Positions 18,706 through 26,888 of a stretch of 64,000 nt of DNA are shown one piece after another. Made by a program: the position numbers and the translations under genes. Below the pieces are notes generated by a model that saw only the letters and a program-made list of their open reading frames with translations, did no database searches and was not told the DNA's origin. The stretch comes from Rhodocyclales bacterium. GTDB lineage: Bacteria; Pseudomonadota; Gammaproteobacteria; Burkholderiales; Rhodocyclaceae. The stretch spans positions 17,396 through 81,395 of the forward strand of contig JAPLQY010000014.1 in NCBI GenBank assembly GCA_026399475.1, read 5' to 3'. Each line of letters starts with the position of its first letter. Position 1 is the first letter of the stretch.

Positions 18706-20483
18706 CGTTGCGTCTCCCTGCCAGGCTGGTGCGCTACGACCGCCCATGCCTTGCGGATCTGTTCCAGCCGATGGTTTCCGGCATCGCGAGTGCTCACGAA
18801 ATTGAGGTAGCCCTGCATGCGATTGCTCAGGCGCTTGCGGGTGTTGGCATCCATCGCCAGGCGCCCGGCAGCGAGGTCCTCGAAGCACTTGACGACACAG
18901 GTCGCGGCGTTGAGATAGACCGCAATATTCTTGTTGGCTTCAGCCAGGCGGGCGAATTCCTCGACGGCATCGAGCAGACGGCCATGCTTGGCCATGTTTG
19001 CCGCGGCGACATTCATCTGGCCGAGATTTTCCGTGACGCCACTCACGATTCGCGAGGCGTGCTCCTGCCAGCCGCCCCTTGCCATCATCTGGTTGATGCG
19101 AGCTTCAACCGACTGGTTCCCCACGTGGTCCTGGTAGAGCGCCTGGGCCATCTGGCAGGCGATCTCCTCGTCGCCCATCTCTACCGCAGCCTCCAGCATG
19201 AACATCGATTGCTCGCTATCGACTTCGATCTCGCCAGCTCCGGCGGACTCGAGGGCCTGCCGCATTTGCCGGTAGGCCGCAGCGGCGGCCTTGCGATCCC
19301 CCGTGCATAATGCAGCAGCATAGGAAACGGTTTTTGCGGAAAGAATGTAGGCAGGATCATTCCTGTGAAAATCCCGCAGGTTGCTGTCGAGGACTTCCAG
19401 CCTGTCCACCGCCGCCTTGCTCCCGCTCTTGATCAACAGGGCCGCATAAGTACAGAAATCGCCCGGTCGCACAAAGCTCGAGCCGCGACCGTGCAGATGC
19501 ATCAGGGCAAAGGCATCGATCGCGGTCTGCGTATCGTCGGTGGCAATCGCGATTCGCGCGATGTCGCGCTGGCGCGACAATGACTTCGGGTTCTTCTGCA
19601 GCACCAGCTTGAGCAAGGACTTGGTGGCTTCGAGATCGCCCTTGCGTTCATGAAGCTTCGCCAGCAGATCATGTGCCTGAAGAAAGTCAGGATTGTCGTG
19701 AATCAGCTCCGAGATGATGGCCGAGGTTTCGTCATACCGATCCAGATGAAAGAACGCCCGGGCCTTGCCAAGCTTGGCCCACGGCAAGGTGGGCTTTGCT
19801 CCGAGGATGGATTCGAAATGGTCGTAGGCCTCCTGAAAATGCTCCATCTGCATCATGCATTCACCGGCGATGCGCTGGAACCCGGTGGCATGACGGAGGT
19901 TGGCGTCCGTCTCGGTGCGACACAGTTGCAGCGCTTCCTCGAAACGCCCGGCATCGAACAAATCGGTCGCGCCCTTCAAGGCCTGGCGGTGATCCCACGC
20001 CCTGCCCAGGCGTTCATGCAACAGAACCGGCGTGATGGGCTTGATCAGGTAATCATCCGGCGCCAGTTCCACGGCGGAGAACACCTGTTCATACTTGCGC
20101 TCGCCGGTAATCATGATCCAGATGGTCGATTGCGGCAGCAGCTTCTGCCTCCTGACCTCTTCCAGCAATTGCTGGCCGTCTCTTGTGTCGGAGAGGATGT
20201 AGTCGCACAACACCACGTCGTAATTGCCCCGGGTGCGGATGCGATACAGGGCATCGTTGTAACTGTCCGCTACATCGATCTTCGTGCCGCCCGCATTGGC
20301 TATGGTGGTGCGCAACCAGACGCGCATCGTCTGCGAGTCTTCAATCAGCAGATAGGAGAGGTTCTCATAGGGGCAGGGCACCGGCGGCGCGAGCGGCTTC
20401 CTGGCCGGCGCCGACCCCTGCTGATCTGCATGGACCCCGTCCAGCAGACTCAATAGATCGTCTGTACCAAACAAGTCAGGCAT
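18702..20483 (-). CDS. Response regulator with C-terminal TPR domain
   Basis: This is a 593-residue protein with no DNA-binding domain. Residues about 44-165 form a CheY-like receiver: acidic pair in LIEDS, phospho-acceptor Asp94 in VVLCDYILSD, and the conserved Lys in DYLIKPITP. The rest, about 170-590, is helical with TPR-like repeats (ALQLCRTETD; AYDHFESILGAKP; LLKLVLQKNPKS). This suggests a phosphorylation-dependent scaffold rather than a transcription factor, similar in layout to receiver-TPR proteins linked to motility or surface signalling. No cognate kinase is adjacent. I start at the ATG giving MPDLFGTDD, which has AAGG just upstream, rather than a longer form. Confidence 0.85.
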   Translation of the reverse strand: MPDLFGTDDLLSLLDGVHADQQGSAPARKPLAPPVPCPYENLSYLLIEDSQTMRVWLRTTIANAGGTKIDVADSYNDALYRIRTRGNYDVVLCDYILSDTRDGQQLLEEVRRQKLLPQSTIWIMITGERKYEQVFSAVELAPDDYLIKPITPVLLHERLGRAWDHRQALKGATDLFDAGRFEEALQLCRTETDANLRHATGFQRIAGECMMQMEHFQEAYDHFESILGAKPTLPWAKLGKARAFFHLDRYDETSAIISELIHDNPDFLQAHDLLAKLHERKGDLEATKSLLKLVLQKNPKSLSRQRDIARIAIATDDTQTAIDAFALMHLHGRGSSFVRPGDFCTYAALLIKSGSKAAVDRLEVLDSNLRDFHRNDPAYILSAKTVSYAAALCTGDRKAAAAAYRQMRQALESAGAGEIEVDSEQSMFMLEAAVEMGDEEIACQMAQALYQDHVGNQSVEARINQMMARGGWQEHASRIVSGVTENLGQMNVAAANMAKHGRLLDAVEEFARLAEANKNIAVYLNAATCVVKCFEDLAAGRLAMDANTRKRLSNRMQGYLNFVSTRDAGNHRLEQIRKAWAVVAHQPGRETQR

Positions 20484-20639
20484 AAGTAACCTTGGCAACC
20501 CCGGCATGGACAGCTCGTTGAAGAATGCATTTTGCCTGCTTTTGGTTGCAGTCGCTGCGCCTGGCGGGTAAATCCTGCAGGCTGCTAGAATTTCCGCATC
20601 GCCCCGGGAGTATGCAATGCGCTGCGTGGATGCTTATAG

Positions 20640-21551
20640 ATGAGTCCCTTGATTGTTTCCGGTCTGCGCAAGTCCTACGACGGCCGCGAAGTCGTCGCCG
20701 GGCTCACTTTCGAATTGCGGCGTGGCGAATGCTATGGCCTGCTCGGGCCCAACGGCGCCGGCAAGACCACCACCCTGCGCTGCTGCCTGGGGCTGACGGC
20801 ACCCGACTCGGGCGAGATCACGCTGGTGGGCGAGCCAGTGCCGGCACGGGCCCGCGAAGCGCGCATGAAGATCGGCGTGGTGCCCCAGTTCGACAACCTC
20901 GACCCCGACTTTACCGCCGCCGAAAACCTGGTCGTGTATGGCCGCTATTTCGGCATGAAGGACGCCGCAATCCGGCCGAAGATTGGCGAATTGCTCGAGT
21001 TCGCCGGCCTCGCCGGCAAGGAGGACGCCAATATCCGCACGCTGTCCGGCGGCATGAAGCGGCGCCTTACGCTGGCCCGTGCGCTGGTCAACGATCCCGA
21101 ACTGCTGTTGCTCGACGAACCCACCACCGGCCTCGATCCGCAGGCGCGCCACCTGATCTGGGAACGCCTGAAGCGCCTGCAGGCGCAGGGCAAGACCATC
21201 CTGCTGACGACGCATTTCATGGACGAGGCGGAACGCCTCTGCCAGCGCCTGGCCATCATCGATGACGGAAAAATGGTCGCCGAGGGCGCGCCGCGCGAAC
21301 TGATCCACGAGCAGATCGAGGCGCAGGTGGTCGAGGTCTATGGCGAGGATGCCCCCGGCTGGGCGACGCGCGAAGCACAGGCCTTTTCGCGTCGCGTCGA
21401 AGTCAGCGGCGAGACCGCTTTCTGCTATGTCGAGGACGCCGCACCCCTGCTCGCCCACCTCGCCGCCTGGCCCGCCCTGCGCACCCTGCACCGGCCGGCA
21501 AACCTGGAAGACGTGTTCCTCAAGCTTACCGGGCGCGAACTGCGGGATTGA
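20640..21551 (+). CDS. ABC transporter ATP-binding protein, NodI-like
   Basis: This is a 303-residue ABC-2 type ATPase. Walker A is [10 protein letters not shown], the signature is LSGGMKRRL, Walker B is [12 protein letters not shown], and the switch His is in LLTTHFMDE. Sequence and size resemble NodI/daunorubicin-resistance-type exporters of lipids, oligosaccharides or drugs. A NodJ-like permease would normally follow at once. Here the next genes are an IS element and toxin-antitoxin modules, and the only matching permease begins 3.5 kb downstream at 25070. This ATPase therefore probably lost co-transcription with its partner, though both reading frames are intact. Confidence 0.9.
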   Translation: MSPLIVSGLRKSYDGREVVAGLTFELRRGECYGLLGPNGAGKTTTLRCCLGLTAPDSGEITLVGEPVPARAREARMKIGVVPQFDNLDPDFTAAENLVVYGRYFGMKDAAIRPKIGELLEFAGLAGKEDANIRTLSGGMKRRLTLARALVNDPELLLLDEPTTGLDPQARHLIWERLKRLQAQGKTILLTTHFMDEAERLCQRLAIIDDGKMVAEGAPRELIHEQIEAQVVEVYGEDAPGWATREAQAFSRRVEVSGETAFCYVEDAAPLLAHLAAWPALRTLHRPANLEDVFLKLTGRELRD

Positions 21552-21745
21552 GCCCGTTGCGGCTGGCTTCGGCGTCGCGCCCGGATGCGGACCCGTTCGG
21601 TGCAGCGCAAGAGTCGGCGCTGCCGGCACGGCGAGCGGGACGCCGCGACGTTCCGGGCCGGAGCGGGCGATAACCGACACGATGGCCTAGCACCACAGCG
21701 ACCAACTCACGCGGAAGCCGCTCGCCAAGAAAATCGAGCTTGGAA

Positions 21746-21762
21746 CCAATGGCACTACCTTA
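21746..21762 (+). repeat. IS left terminal inverted repeat (core)
   Basis: CCAATGGCACTACCTTA, a perfect 17-bp match to the complement of the right end. The transposase stop codon TAA (minus strand) lies in its inner end. Confidence 0.8.
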
Positions 21763-23160
21763 GGCATTTTGGGTAGCAATATGTTGCTGCCGAAGCACCT
21801 GCAGGCGGGCACGTTCTTGGGTTCTTGGCTGAGTTAGGAGAGGCAAACTCTTGCCGCGTCGTTTGAGTGCGCGCGGCTCCACACGGCCTGGCCGGTGAGG
21901 CAGTCTCAGTTGGGCGATACCGATCAGAAGACAGTCGTGCGCGTGGTCAATGAGGACACACGTGCCGTGACGCAAACTGCGCTCAAAGGCACGCAGTTGT
22001 TGCAAGGCGCCCTTGAAACTGAGCTGGCGCGGCAACAGCGCAGTCAATGCCGCCGCTTGTGCCATCACCGAGCGCACCAGGTTGTACGCCAGCAAATGCG
22101 CGGCAATCTCCTTCTCAATCATCGCCGGGGCTTTACAGCGCAGGATATCCATCTGCATCACCGTCTTGATCGCCCGGAAATCGGGCTCAATATGCCAGCG
22201 CCAACCATAAAGTTCGTGCAAGTCTTGCTTGCTCACCGTGCTCGCATCGCACAGGCTGCTGACCAGAATCCAGCCGCCCACGCGGCATTCCCTCAGCCGT
22301 AGCGTTTCGGGCATCGCCGCATAGGCGACCTTGTCCATCCATGCTGGACGGGGTGGCCGTGACCAGAGCGCGACATGGTCGCATTTGCCCAGGTGTTCGC
22401 CGTGCTGGAAGCGGGTGTGCCGCAATTGGTGCTGGCGCGTCACCACATCCACTCCTTGAGACAGCAGCCGGGCAAGCATGAAGTAGCCGGCGTAGTAGCG
22501 ATCCGCCAGCACTATATCTCCGCTACCGAGACCCGCTTCCATATTCCACAACATCGAGGTCTCACCGCCTTTCTTGCCTTCGCATGGCCCCACTACCCAT
22601 TCAAGAATGGCGCCGCAACCCAGCGAAATGATGCCGACCATGCGCACGATCGGAAAGCCCAGCCCCACCTTCTGCTGCGACACTTGTGGATACGCCTGTT
22701 GATTCGCCGCCGTGTCCGGCATCGACATCGTTGTGCCGTCGATCAACTTGACTTCCCGCCCACGCCAGCGCCACGACAACGGTTGCGCCTTCACCAGCCG
22801 CCGTCCCATCGCGTCACAGAGTTCTTTGAGTAACGCCGGTGCCAGCCGTTGCCGCGCTTTGCAGTATGGCCCATTGTTCAATCCGCACGGCTTCTCACCT
22901 TGCGATACCCGTGCGCTTACGCCTCGCGCTACGGCGTCCTGGCAGCTTTGATCCGGGCTCATGACTTGATCGACGAACAATCCCAGCGTTATCAGCGGCG
23001 AGTAGATGCGGTGGCGGCAACCTGCGCTATGCCGTGCAATCCAATGTTCAAGTTCCGCTTGCCCAAGCAAGCTGCCCAACGCGCCTGCCCACCCTTGCGC
23101 AAATCGAGCACGGAACCGTTTCACCTGTTCCCCGAAACGCCTGACCTTGGTAGTATCCAT
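21760..23160 (-). CDS. IS4-family transposase
   Basis: This 466-residue DDE transposase catalyses cut-and-paste movement of the surrounding element. Catalytic positions are visible: first Asp in KLIDGTTMSMPD, second Asp in VLADRYYAGYF, and the IS4-family Y-2-R-3-E-6-K signature in LYGWRWHIEPDFRAIK. The ATG at 23160 (MDTTKVRRF) has AGGAGGG about 10 nt upstream and is preferred over an upstream alternative codon. The frame is intact with no internal stop, so the element may still be active. It is read on the minus strand, opposite to the interrupted ABC transporter genes. Confidence 0.92.
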   Translation of the reverse strand: MDTTKVRRFGEQVKRFRARFAQGWAGALGSLLGQAELEHWIARHSAGCRHRIYSPLITLGLFVDQVMSPDQSCQDAVARGVSARVSQGEKPCGLNNGPYCKARQRLAPALLKELCDAMGRRLVKAQPLSWRWRGREVKLIDGTTMSMPDTAANQQAYPQVSQQKVGLGFPIVRMVGIISLGCGAILEWVVGPCEGKKGGETSMLWNMEAGLGSGDIVLADRYYAGYFMLARLLSQGVDVVTRQHQLRHTRFQHGEHLGKCDHVALWSRPPRPAWMDKVAYAAMPETLRLRECRVGGWILVSSLCDASTVSKQDLHELYGWRWHIEPDFRAIKTVMQMDILRCKAPAMIEKEIAAHLLAYNLVRSVMAQAAALTALLPRQLSFKGALQQLRAFERSLRHGTCVLIDHAHDCLLIGIAQLRLPHRPGRVEPRALKRRGKSLPLLTQPRTQERARLQVLRQQHIATQNA

Positions 23161-23266
23161 TTGGGCTGACCCTCCTGCGTTATGCAACACGGATCCGACA
23201 CCCGCATCGTAACGCTTCGAGCACGTCAGCCCACCTCTATCTCATTGGTTTATCAACGCTATTTCT

Positions 23267-23283
23267 TAAGGTAGTGCCATTGG
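23267..23283 (-). repeat. IS right terminal inverted repeat (core)
   Basis: Complement of the left 17-bp repeat. It lies 107 bp upstream of the transposase start codon. Confidence 0.8.
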
Positions 23284-23375
23284 GGCCAGGCTCGAATTCC
23301 AAGAACTCAAGAGTCAGCGCTTGCCGGCCCGCGAAGCGGAATCCCCGGCAGACAAGGTCCGATATGCCGAGCTTC

Positions 23376-23681
23376 TTAAGCCGCTGACAACTCATCCCAG
23401 CGACGAATCCGGGACAGGGTTTCTTCCATCGCATCCCGTGCCATTTCCGTATCGTAGTGGCTTTGCAGATTGATCCAGCTCTGCGCGTCAGTGCCGAAAA
23501 ATGCGGCCAGACGCAGCGCCGTGTCGGCGGTGATTGAACGCCGGCCCGCCACAATCTCGCCGATCCGGCGTTGTGGTACGCCGATTTCCTTGGCGAGCCG
23601 GTACTGAGTGATGCCCATCGGCTCAAGGAAGTCATGAAGCAGAATTTCGCCAGGCGTGGCGAGCGGTACTTTTCGCGGCAT
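23376..23681 (-). CDS. higA: HigA-family antitoxin (VapI/XRE)
   Basis: This 101-residue antitoxin opens with PGEILLHDFLEPMGITQYRLAKEIGVP, typical of HigA/VapI proteins. Its helix-turn-helix (about 21-60) includes RRIGEIVAGRRSITADTALRLAAFFGT. It should neutralise the toxin encoded 9 bp upstream and repress the shared promoter. Gene order is toxin first, antitoxin second, as in classical higBA. It lies between the IS right end and a second, differently typed HigBA module. Confidence 0.92.
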   Translation of the reverse strand: MPRKVPLATPGEILLHDFLEPMGITQYRLAKEIGVPQRRIGEIVAGRRSITADTALRLAAFFGTDAQSWINLQSHYDTEMARDAMEETLSRIRRWDELSAA

Positions 23682-23690
23682 GAGTTCTCC

Positions 23691-23969
23691 TCAGTGGTAA
23701 TCGACTATTTCAACGCGCCAGGCGTGCCCGTCGCGCCACTCAAAGCACACCCGAAACTGATCGTTGATCCGGATGCTCCATTGTCCCTTGCGGTCTTTCT
23801 TCAACTGCTCAAGTCGATTCTGTGGCGGCACACGCAGGAACTCGAGCGACGCGGCCGCGTTGACCTGCTGCAACTTCCGCATCGCCACGGTGGCAATGTT
23901 GGCGAAACGCGCCACACGCCGCCCTGCAAACAGGTTTTCCGTGTCGACAGAGTTGAACGACTGAATCAT
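23691..23969 (-). CDS. higB: HigB/RelE-family toxin
   Basis: A 92-residue RelE-superfamily toxin expected to cleave mRNA on the ribosome. It has the short-form Proteobacterial HigB signature: LFAGRRVARFANIATVAMRKL, then SLEFLRVPPQNRLEQLK and a C-terminal WSIRINDQFRVCFEW. The ATG at 23969 (MIQSFNS) fits family starts; a TTG two codons upstream is the alternative. The predicted promoter would place transcription start almost on this ATG. It forms one operon with the downstream antitoxin. Confidence 0.9.
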   Translation of the reverse strand: MIQSFNSVDTENLFAGRRVARFANIATVAMRKLQQVNAAASLEFLRVPPQNRLEQLKKDRKGQWSIRINDQFRVCFEWRDGHAWRVEIVDYH

Positions 23970-23975
23970 GCGCAA

Positions 23976-24004
23976 ATACTAACGAATTGCGCTAGTACCG
24001 TCAA
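23976..24004 (-). promoter_or_regulatory. Predicted promoter/operator of higBA (minus strand)
   Basis: Read on the minus strand: -35 TTGACG (23999-24004), a 17-bp spacer, then -10 TAGTAT (23976-23981). An inverted repeat TACTA-N11-TAGTA (23977-23981 and 23993-23997) overlaps the -10 and is a plausible HigA operator. The -10 lies about 7 nt before the higB ATG, which implies a very short or absent leader. Confidence 0.5.
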
Positions 24005-24137
24005 TGGATAGTAGCATCTCGCCCATCGGAGCCATCCGGTTGCGAGCAGCTTGAAGGTTCCAGGCTCGAATTTCCCTCCTCGTGACAGCATGAATCGCCG
24101 TCCCGCCAGCGCCGATTCTTGAGTGTTGCACACTGTT

Positions 24138-24154
24138 GATACCAAATTGGTATC
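24138..24154. promoter_or_regulatory. 17-bp palindromic operator upstream of the second HigB-HigA pair
   Basis: GATACCAAATTGGTATC is a perfect dyad of two 8-bp arms around one central A. It ends directly at an ATG (24155) and 15 bp before the likely toxin start (24170). Type II antitoxins with helix-turn-helix domains repress from such sites, so this is the likely autoregulatory operator. Confidence 0.65.
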
Positions 24155-24169
24155 ATGCTAAAGTGGCGC

Positions 24170-24463
24170 ATGCGGATCATTGCACTATCTACCTTGCGGA
24201 CCTTCTGGCAAACGCATCCGGATGCTGAAACGCCTTTGCGGGCCTGGTATGCCCTGGCGAGCCGGGCGCACTGGAAAACGCCAGCCCACGTCAAGGCGGC
24301 GTATCGCAACGCCAGCTTCGTCGCCGATCGCCGGGTGGTGTTCAACATCAAAGGCAATGACTACCGGCTGGTGGTAGCGGTTCGCTATGACCGGGGGCTG
24401 ATGTATGTCCGCTTCGTCGGCACCCATCGGCAATACGACAGGATAGACGTGGAAGCGATTTAG
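24170..24463 (+). CDS. HigB-type mRNA interferase toxin
   Basis: A 97-residue toxin of the HigB_toxin family, distinct from the RelE-type HigB on the other strand. Hallmarks are the start MRIIALSTLRTFW, then HPDAETPLRAWY, HWKTPAHVKAAYRNASFVAD, RVVFNIKGNDYRLVV, and the C-terminal FVGTHRQYDRID. It should cleave mRNA in association with ribosomes. An ATG five codons upstream (24155) is possible, but family members begin at MRII. The antitoxin gene follows after 9 bp. Confidence 0.92.
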   Translation: MRIIALSTLRTFWQTHPDAETPLRAWYALASRAHWKTPAHVKAAYRNASFVADRRVVFNIKGNDYRLVVAVRYDRGLMYVRFVGTHRQYDRIDVEAI

Positions 24464-24472
24464 GAGGCCGAC

Positions 24473-24862
24473 ATGGAACTCAAGCCCATCCGCAGCAAGA
24501 AGGAATACCAGGCGGCGCTGGCCGAGGTCGAGCGCCTGTGGGACGCGCCGGCGAAGTCGGCCGAGGCCGACCGGCTCGACGTGCTGGCGATGCTGGTCGA
24601 GAGCTACGAGCGGCAGTACTTCCCGATTGCCGATCCCGATCCCATCGATTTCCTCGGCCATGTGATGGAAAGCCGCGGCATGACGCGCAAGGATCTGGAG
24701 GCCTATATCGGGCCGCGTGGCCGCGTCGCCGATATCCTGAACCGCACCCGGCCGCTGACGCTGGAAATGATCCGGCGTCTCGCCGATGGCTTGCAGTTGC
24801 CGGCCGAGGTCTTGATCAAGTCCTACCGGTTGCGGCGGGAATCCGGCGAACTGGCTGCATGA
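24473..24862 (+). CDS. HigA-type antitoxin
   Basis: This 129-residue antitoxin pairs with the upstream HigB. The N-terminal half (ELKPIRSKKEYQAALAEVERL and YERQYFPIADPDPIDFL) is the usual toxin-binding region. The C-terminal helix-turn-helix (about 60-115) contains SRGMTRKDLEAYIGPRGRVADILN. A GGAGG sequence (24464-24468) precedes the ATG. It should bind the palindrome at 24138-24154 and repress the operon. Confidence 0.92.
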   Translation: MELKPIRSKKEYQAALAEVERLWDAPAKSAEADRLDVLAMLVESYERQYFPIADPDPIDFLGHVMESRGMTRKDLEAYIGPRGRVADILNRTRPLTLEMIRRLADGLQLPAEVLIKSYRLRRESGELAA

Positions 24863-24907
24863 AAGCCAACAGCGTACCGGCCTGTCTGACGCTCATACGA
24901 TCATGCC

Positions 24908-25021
24908 ACCCTCTCCCCGACCCCGCTCCGCGCCCCACGGCCGGCTTTACACAGCCGGCCGGCTCAGGCGGCGCGAAGCGTGCTTCGCGAAACCCCGCCT
25001 TCGCCCCACCAAGGGAGAGGG
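24908..25021. repeat. Composite palindromic intergenic repeat (REP/MITE-like)
   Basis: Outer arms CACCCTCTCCCC (from 24908) and GGGAGAGGG (25011-25019) face each other over about 110 bp. Inside are two perfect hairpins: GGCCGGCT-TTACAC-AGCCGGCC (24940-24961) and CGCGAAGC-GT-GCTTCGCG. No coding potential is seen. It lies between the second HigBA pair and the ABC permease and may be a non-autonomous element or a transcription barrier. A further small hairpin (AGTCGC-TGAC-GCGACT) follows near 25030-25047. Confidence 0.55.
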
Positions 25022-25069
25022 GGCGTAGTGAGTCGCTGACGCGACTTATGAACTAATTCGGCACATCAC

Positions 25070-25852
25070 GTGAACAGTCAACTCCCCCTGCCGCAACTCT
25101 CCAGCCGCGCCTTCGCCGTCTGGCGGCGCAACTTCCTGGTCTGGAAAAAGCTGGCGATCCCGTCCCTGCTGGGCAATCTGGCCGACCCGATGATTTACCT
25201 GTTCGGCCTCGGCTACGGTCTGGGCGGGCTGCTGCCGCAGATCCACGGCGTCTCCTACATCGCCTTCCTGGCCAGCGGCACGGTGTGCGCCTCGACCATG
25301 AATGCGGCGTCGTTCGAGGCGCTGTACTCGGCCTTCTCGCGCATGCATGTGCAGCGCACCTGGGAGGCGATCATGAACGCGCCGGTCACGCTGGAAGACG
25401 TGATGGCCGGCGAGCTGCTCTGGGCGGCGGCCAAGGCCACACTGTCCGGTGTGGCGATTCTGGTCGTCATCACCCTGCTGGGCTTCGTCGCTTCGCCCCT
25501 GGCCTTGTGGGCGCTGCCGGTGATCTTCCTCACCGGCCTGGCATTTGCGGCGCTCGGCCTGATCGTCACCGCGCTCGCCCCCTCCTATGACTTCTTCATG
25601 TACTACTTCACGCTGTTCATCACGCCCATGGTGCTGCTGTGCGGCGTGTTCTTCCCGCCCGACCAGTTGCCGCCGCTGGTGCAGGCGGTGGCGGCCTGGC
25701 TGCCGCTGACACACGCCGTGGCACTGGTGCGGCCGCTGCTGTTCGGCGAGATTCCGGCGGGCATCGCCGGCCACATCGCGGCCCTGCTGGCCGTGGCGGC
25801 GGTCGCCTTCTGGATCGCGCTGACCCTGATCCGCCGCCGCCTGCTGAAGTAA
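25070..25852 (+). CDS. ABC-2 type transporter permease, NodJ-like
   Basis: This is a 260-residue integral membrane protein with six hydrophobic helices. It begins AFAVWRRNFLVWKKLA and ends in RRRLLK, as in NodJ-type permeases; the ABC-2 region LLCGVFFPPDQLPPLVQ is well kept. It would form the channel for export driven by a NodI-like ATPase. The only candidate partner is the ATPase at 20640, now 3.5 kb upstream beyond an IS and two toxin-antitoxin modules. The GTG start has no clear ribosome-binding site, and the region before it is palindromic repeat, so expression may be altered. It is followed closely by thiS. Confidence 0.9.
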   Translation: MNSQLPLPQLSSRAFAVWRRNFLVWKKLAIPSLLGNLADPMIYLFGLGYGLGGLLPQIHGVSYIAFLASGTVCASTMNAASFEALYSAFSRMHVQRTWEAIMNAPVTLEDVMAGELLWAAAKATLSGVAILVVITLLGFVASPLALWALPVIFLTGLAFAALGLIVTALAPSYDFFMYYFTLFITPMVLLCGVFFPPDQLPPLVQAVAAWLPLTHAVALVRPLLFGEIPAGIAGHIAALLAVAAVAFWIALTLIRRRLLK

Positions 25853-25861
25853 AATTGCGGC

Positions 25862-26062
25862 ATGGACATCATCATCAACGGCGAGGCGCAGAAGCTGCCG
25901 GCACCAACGACCGTGGCTGCGCTGCTCGCAGCGCGCGGCCTCGAGGGCAAGCGTGTCGCGGTGGAAAGAAACGGCGAGATCGTAGCGAAGAGCCGCCACG
26001 CCGAAACCCTGCTCACCACGGGCGACCGTATTGAAATTGTCGTCGCCGTCGGCGGCGGTTAA
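25862..26062 (+). CDS. thiS: Sulfur carrier protein ThiS
   Basis: A 66-residue ubiquitin-fold carrier for thiazole synthesis. It starts MDIIINGE and ends in the obligatory Gly-Gly tail (VAVGGG), which is adenylated and thiocarboxylated before donating sulfur to ThiG. It lies 9 bp after the ABC permease stop and 16 bp before thiG. The adenylyltransferase ThiF is not in this window. Confidence 0.95.
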   Translation: MDIIINGEAQKLPAPTTVAALLAARGLEGKRVAVERNGEIVAKSRHAETLLTTGDRIEIVVAVGGG

Positions 26063-26078
26063 ACCAGGATTCAAACCC

Positions 26079-26888
26079 ATGAACCCAGATTCTCTCGTCA
26101 TCGCCGGCAAGGCCTACAACTCGCGCCTGCTGGTCGGCACGGGCAAGTACAAGGACTTCGCCCAAACCCGCGCCGCCATCGATGCCTCGGGCGCCGAGAT
26201 CATCACGGTTGCCATTCGCCGCACCAACATCGGTCAGGAACCGGGCCAGCCCTCGCTGCTGGAGGTGCTGCCGCCCTCGCAATTCACTATCCTGCCCAAC
26301 ACGGCAGGCTGCTACACAGCCGACGACGCGGTGCGCACCTTGCGCCTCGCCCGCGAACTGCTCGACGGCCATGCGCTGGTCAAACTCGAAGTGCTGGGCG
26401 ATCCGCAGACGCTGTTCCCCAACATGCCGGAAACCCTCAAAGCTGCCGCGACGCTGGTCAAGGATGGATTTCAGGTAATGGTGTATTGCGCCGACGATCC
26501 GATCCAGGCACGCATGCTGGAAGACATCGGCTGCGTCGCGATAATGCCGCTGGCATCACTGATCGGCTCCGGCATGGGCATCCTGAATCCGTGGAACCTC
26601 AAGCTGATCATCGAGCAGTCAAAGGTTCCGGTGCTGGTCGATGCCGGCGTCGGCACGGCCTCGGATGCGGCGATTGCGATGGAACTCGGTTGCGACGGGG
26701 TGCTGATGAATACCGCGATTGCCGGTGCGCAGGACCCGGTGCTGATGGCCGGCGCCATGAAGAAGGCGGTCGAAGCCGGCCGTGAAGCCTGGCGCGCCGG
26801 CCGCATGCCAAAGAAATATTACGCGGCGACGCCCAGCTCGCCGGGCGGCGGACTCATTGGCCAAAGCGGCGGCCAAGGCAGCAAGTGA
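26079..26888 (+). CDS. thiG: Thiazole synthase
   Basis: A 269-residue TIM-barrel enzyme that builds the thiazole phosphate of thiamine from 1-deoxyxylulose-5-phosphate, dehydroglycine and the ThiS thiocarboxylate. It has the opening [20 protein letters not shown], the Schiff-base lysine in [22 protein letters not shown] and [22 protein letters not shown] upstream supports the ATG at 26079. The stop overlaps the next gene (GTGA), so thiS, thiG, the unknown exported protein and trmB look translationally linked. Confidence 0.97.
   Translation: MNPDSLVIAGKAYNSRLLVGTGKYKDFAQTRAAIDASGAEIITVAIRRTNIGQEPGQPSLLEVLPPSQFTILPNTAGCYTADDAVRTLRLARELLDGHALVKLEVLGDPQTLFPNMPETLKAAATLVKDGFQVMVYCADDPIQARMLEDIGCVAIMPLASLIGSGMGILNPWNLKLIIEQSKVPVLVDAGVGTASDAAIAMELGCDGVLMNTAIAGAQDPVLMAGAMKKAVEAGREAWRAGRMPKKYYAATPSSPGGGLIGQSGGQGSK

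Larger units (their letters stand above)
21732..23298. mobile_element. IS4-family insertion sequence
   Basis: The element encodes a YREK-type transposase and is bounded by inverted repeats. The core repeat CCAATGGCACTACCTTA at 21746-21762 is matched perfectly by its complement at 23267-23283. Similarity continues outward with three mismatches (TCGAGC, then TGG). A 7-bp direct repeat CCAAGAA flanks the extended ends (21725-21731 and 23299-23305) and may be the target duplication. If the outer similarity belongs to the target rather than the IS, the element is 21746-23283. It splits the NodI-like ATPase from its permease. Confidence 0.8.

Noticed and set aside
21552..21731. Possible small gene or start of a second permease between the ABC ATPase and the IS
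   Set aside because: No frame there resembles a permease N-terminus; the intact permease begins at 25070.
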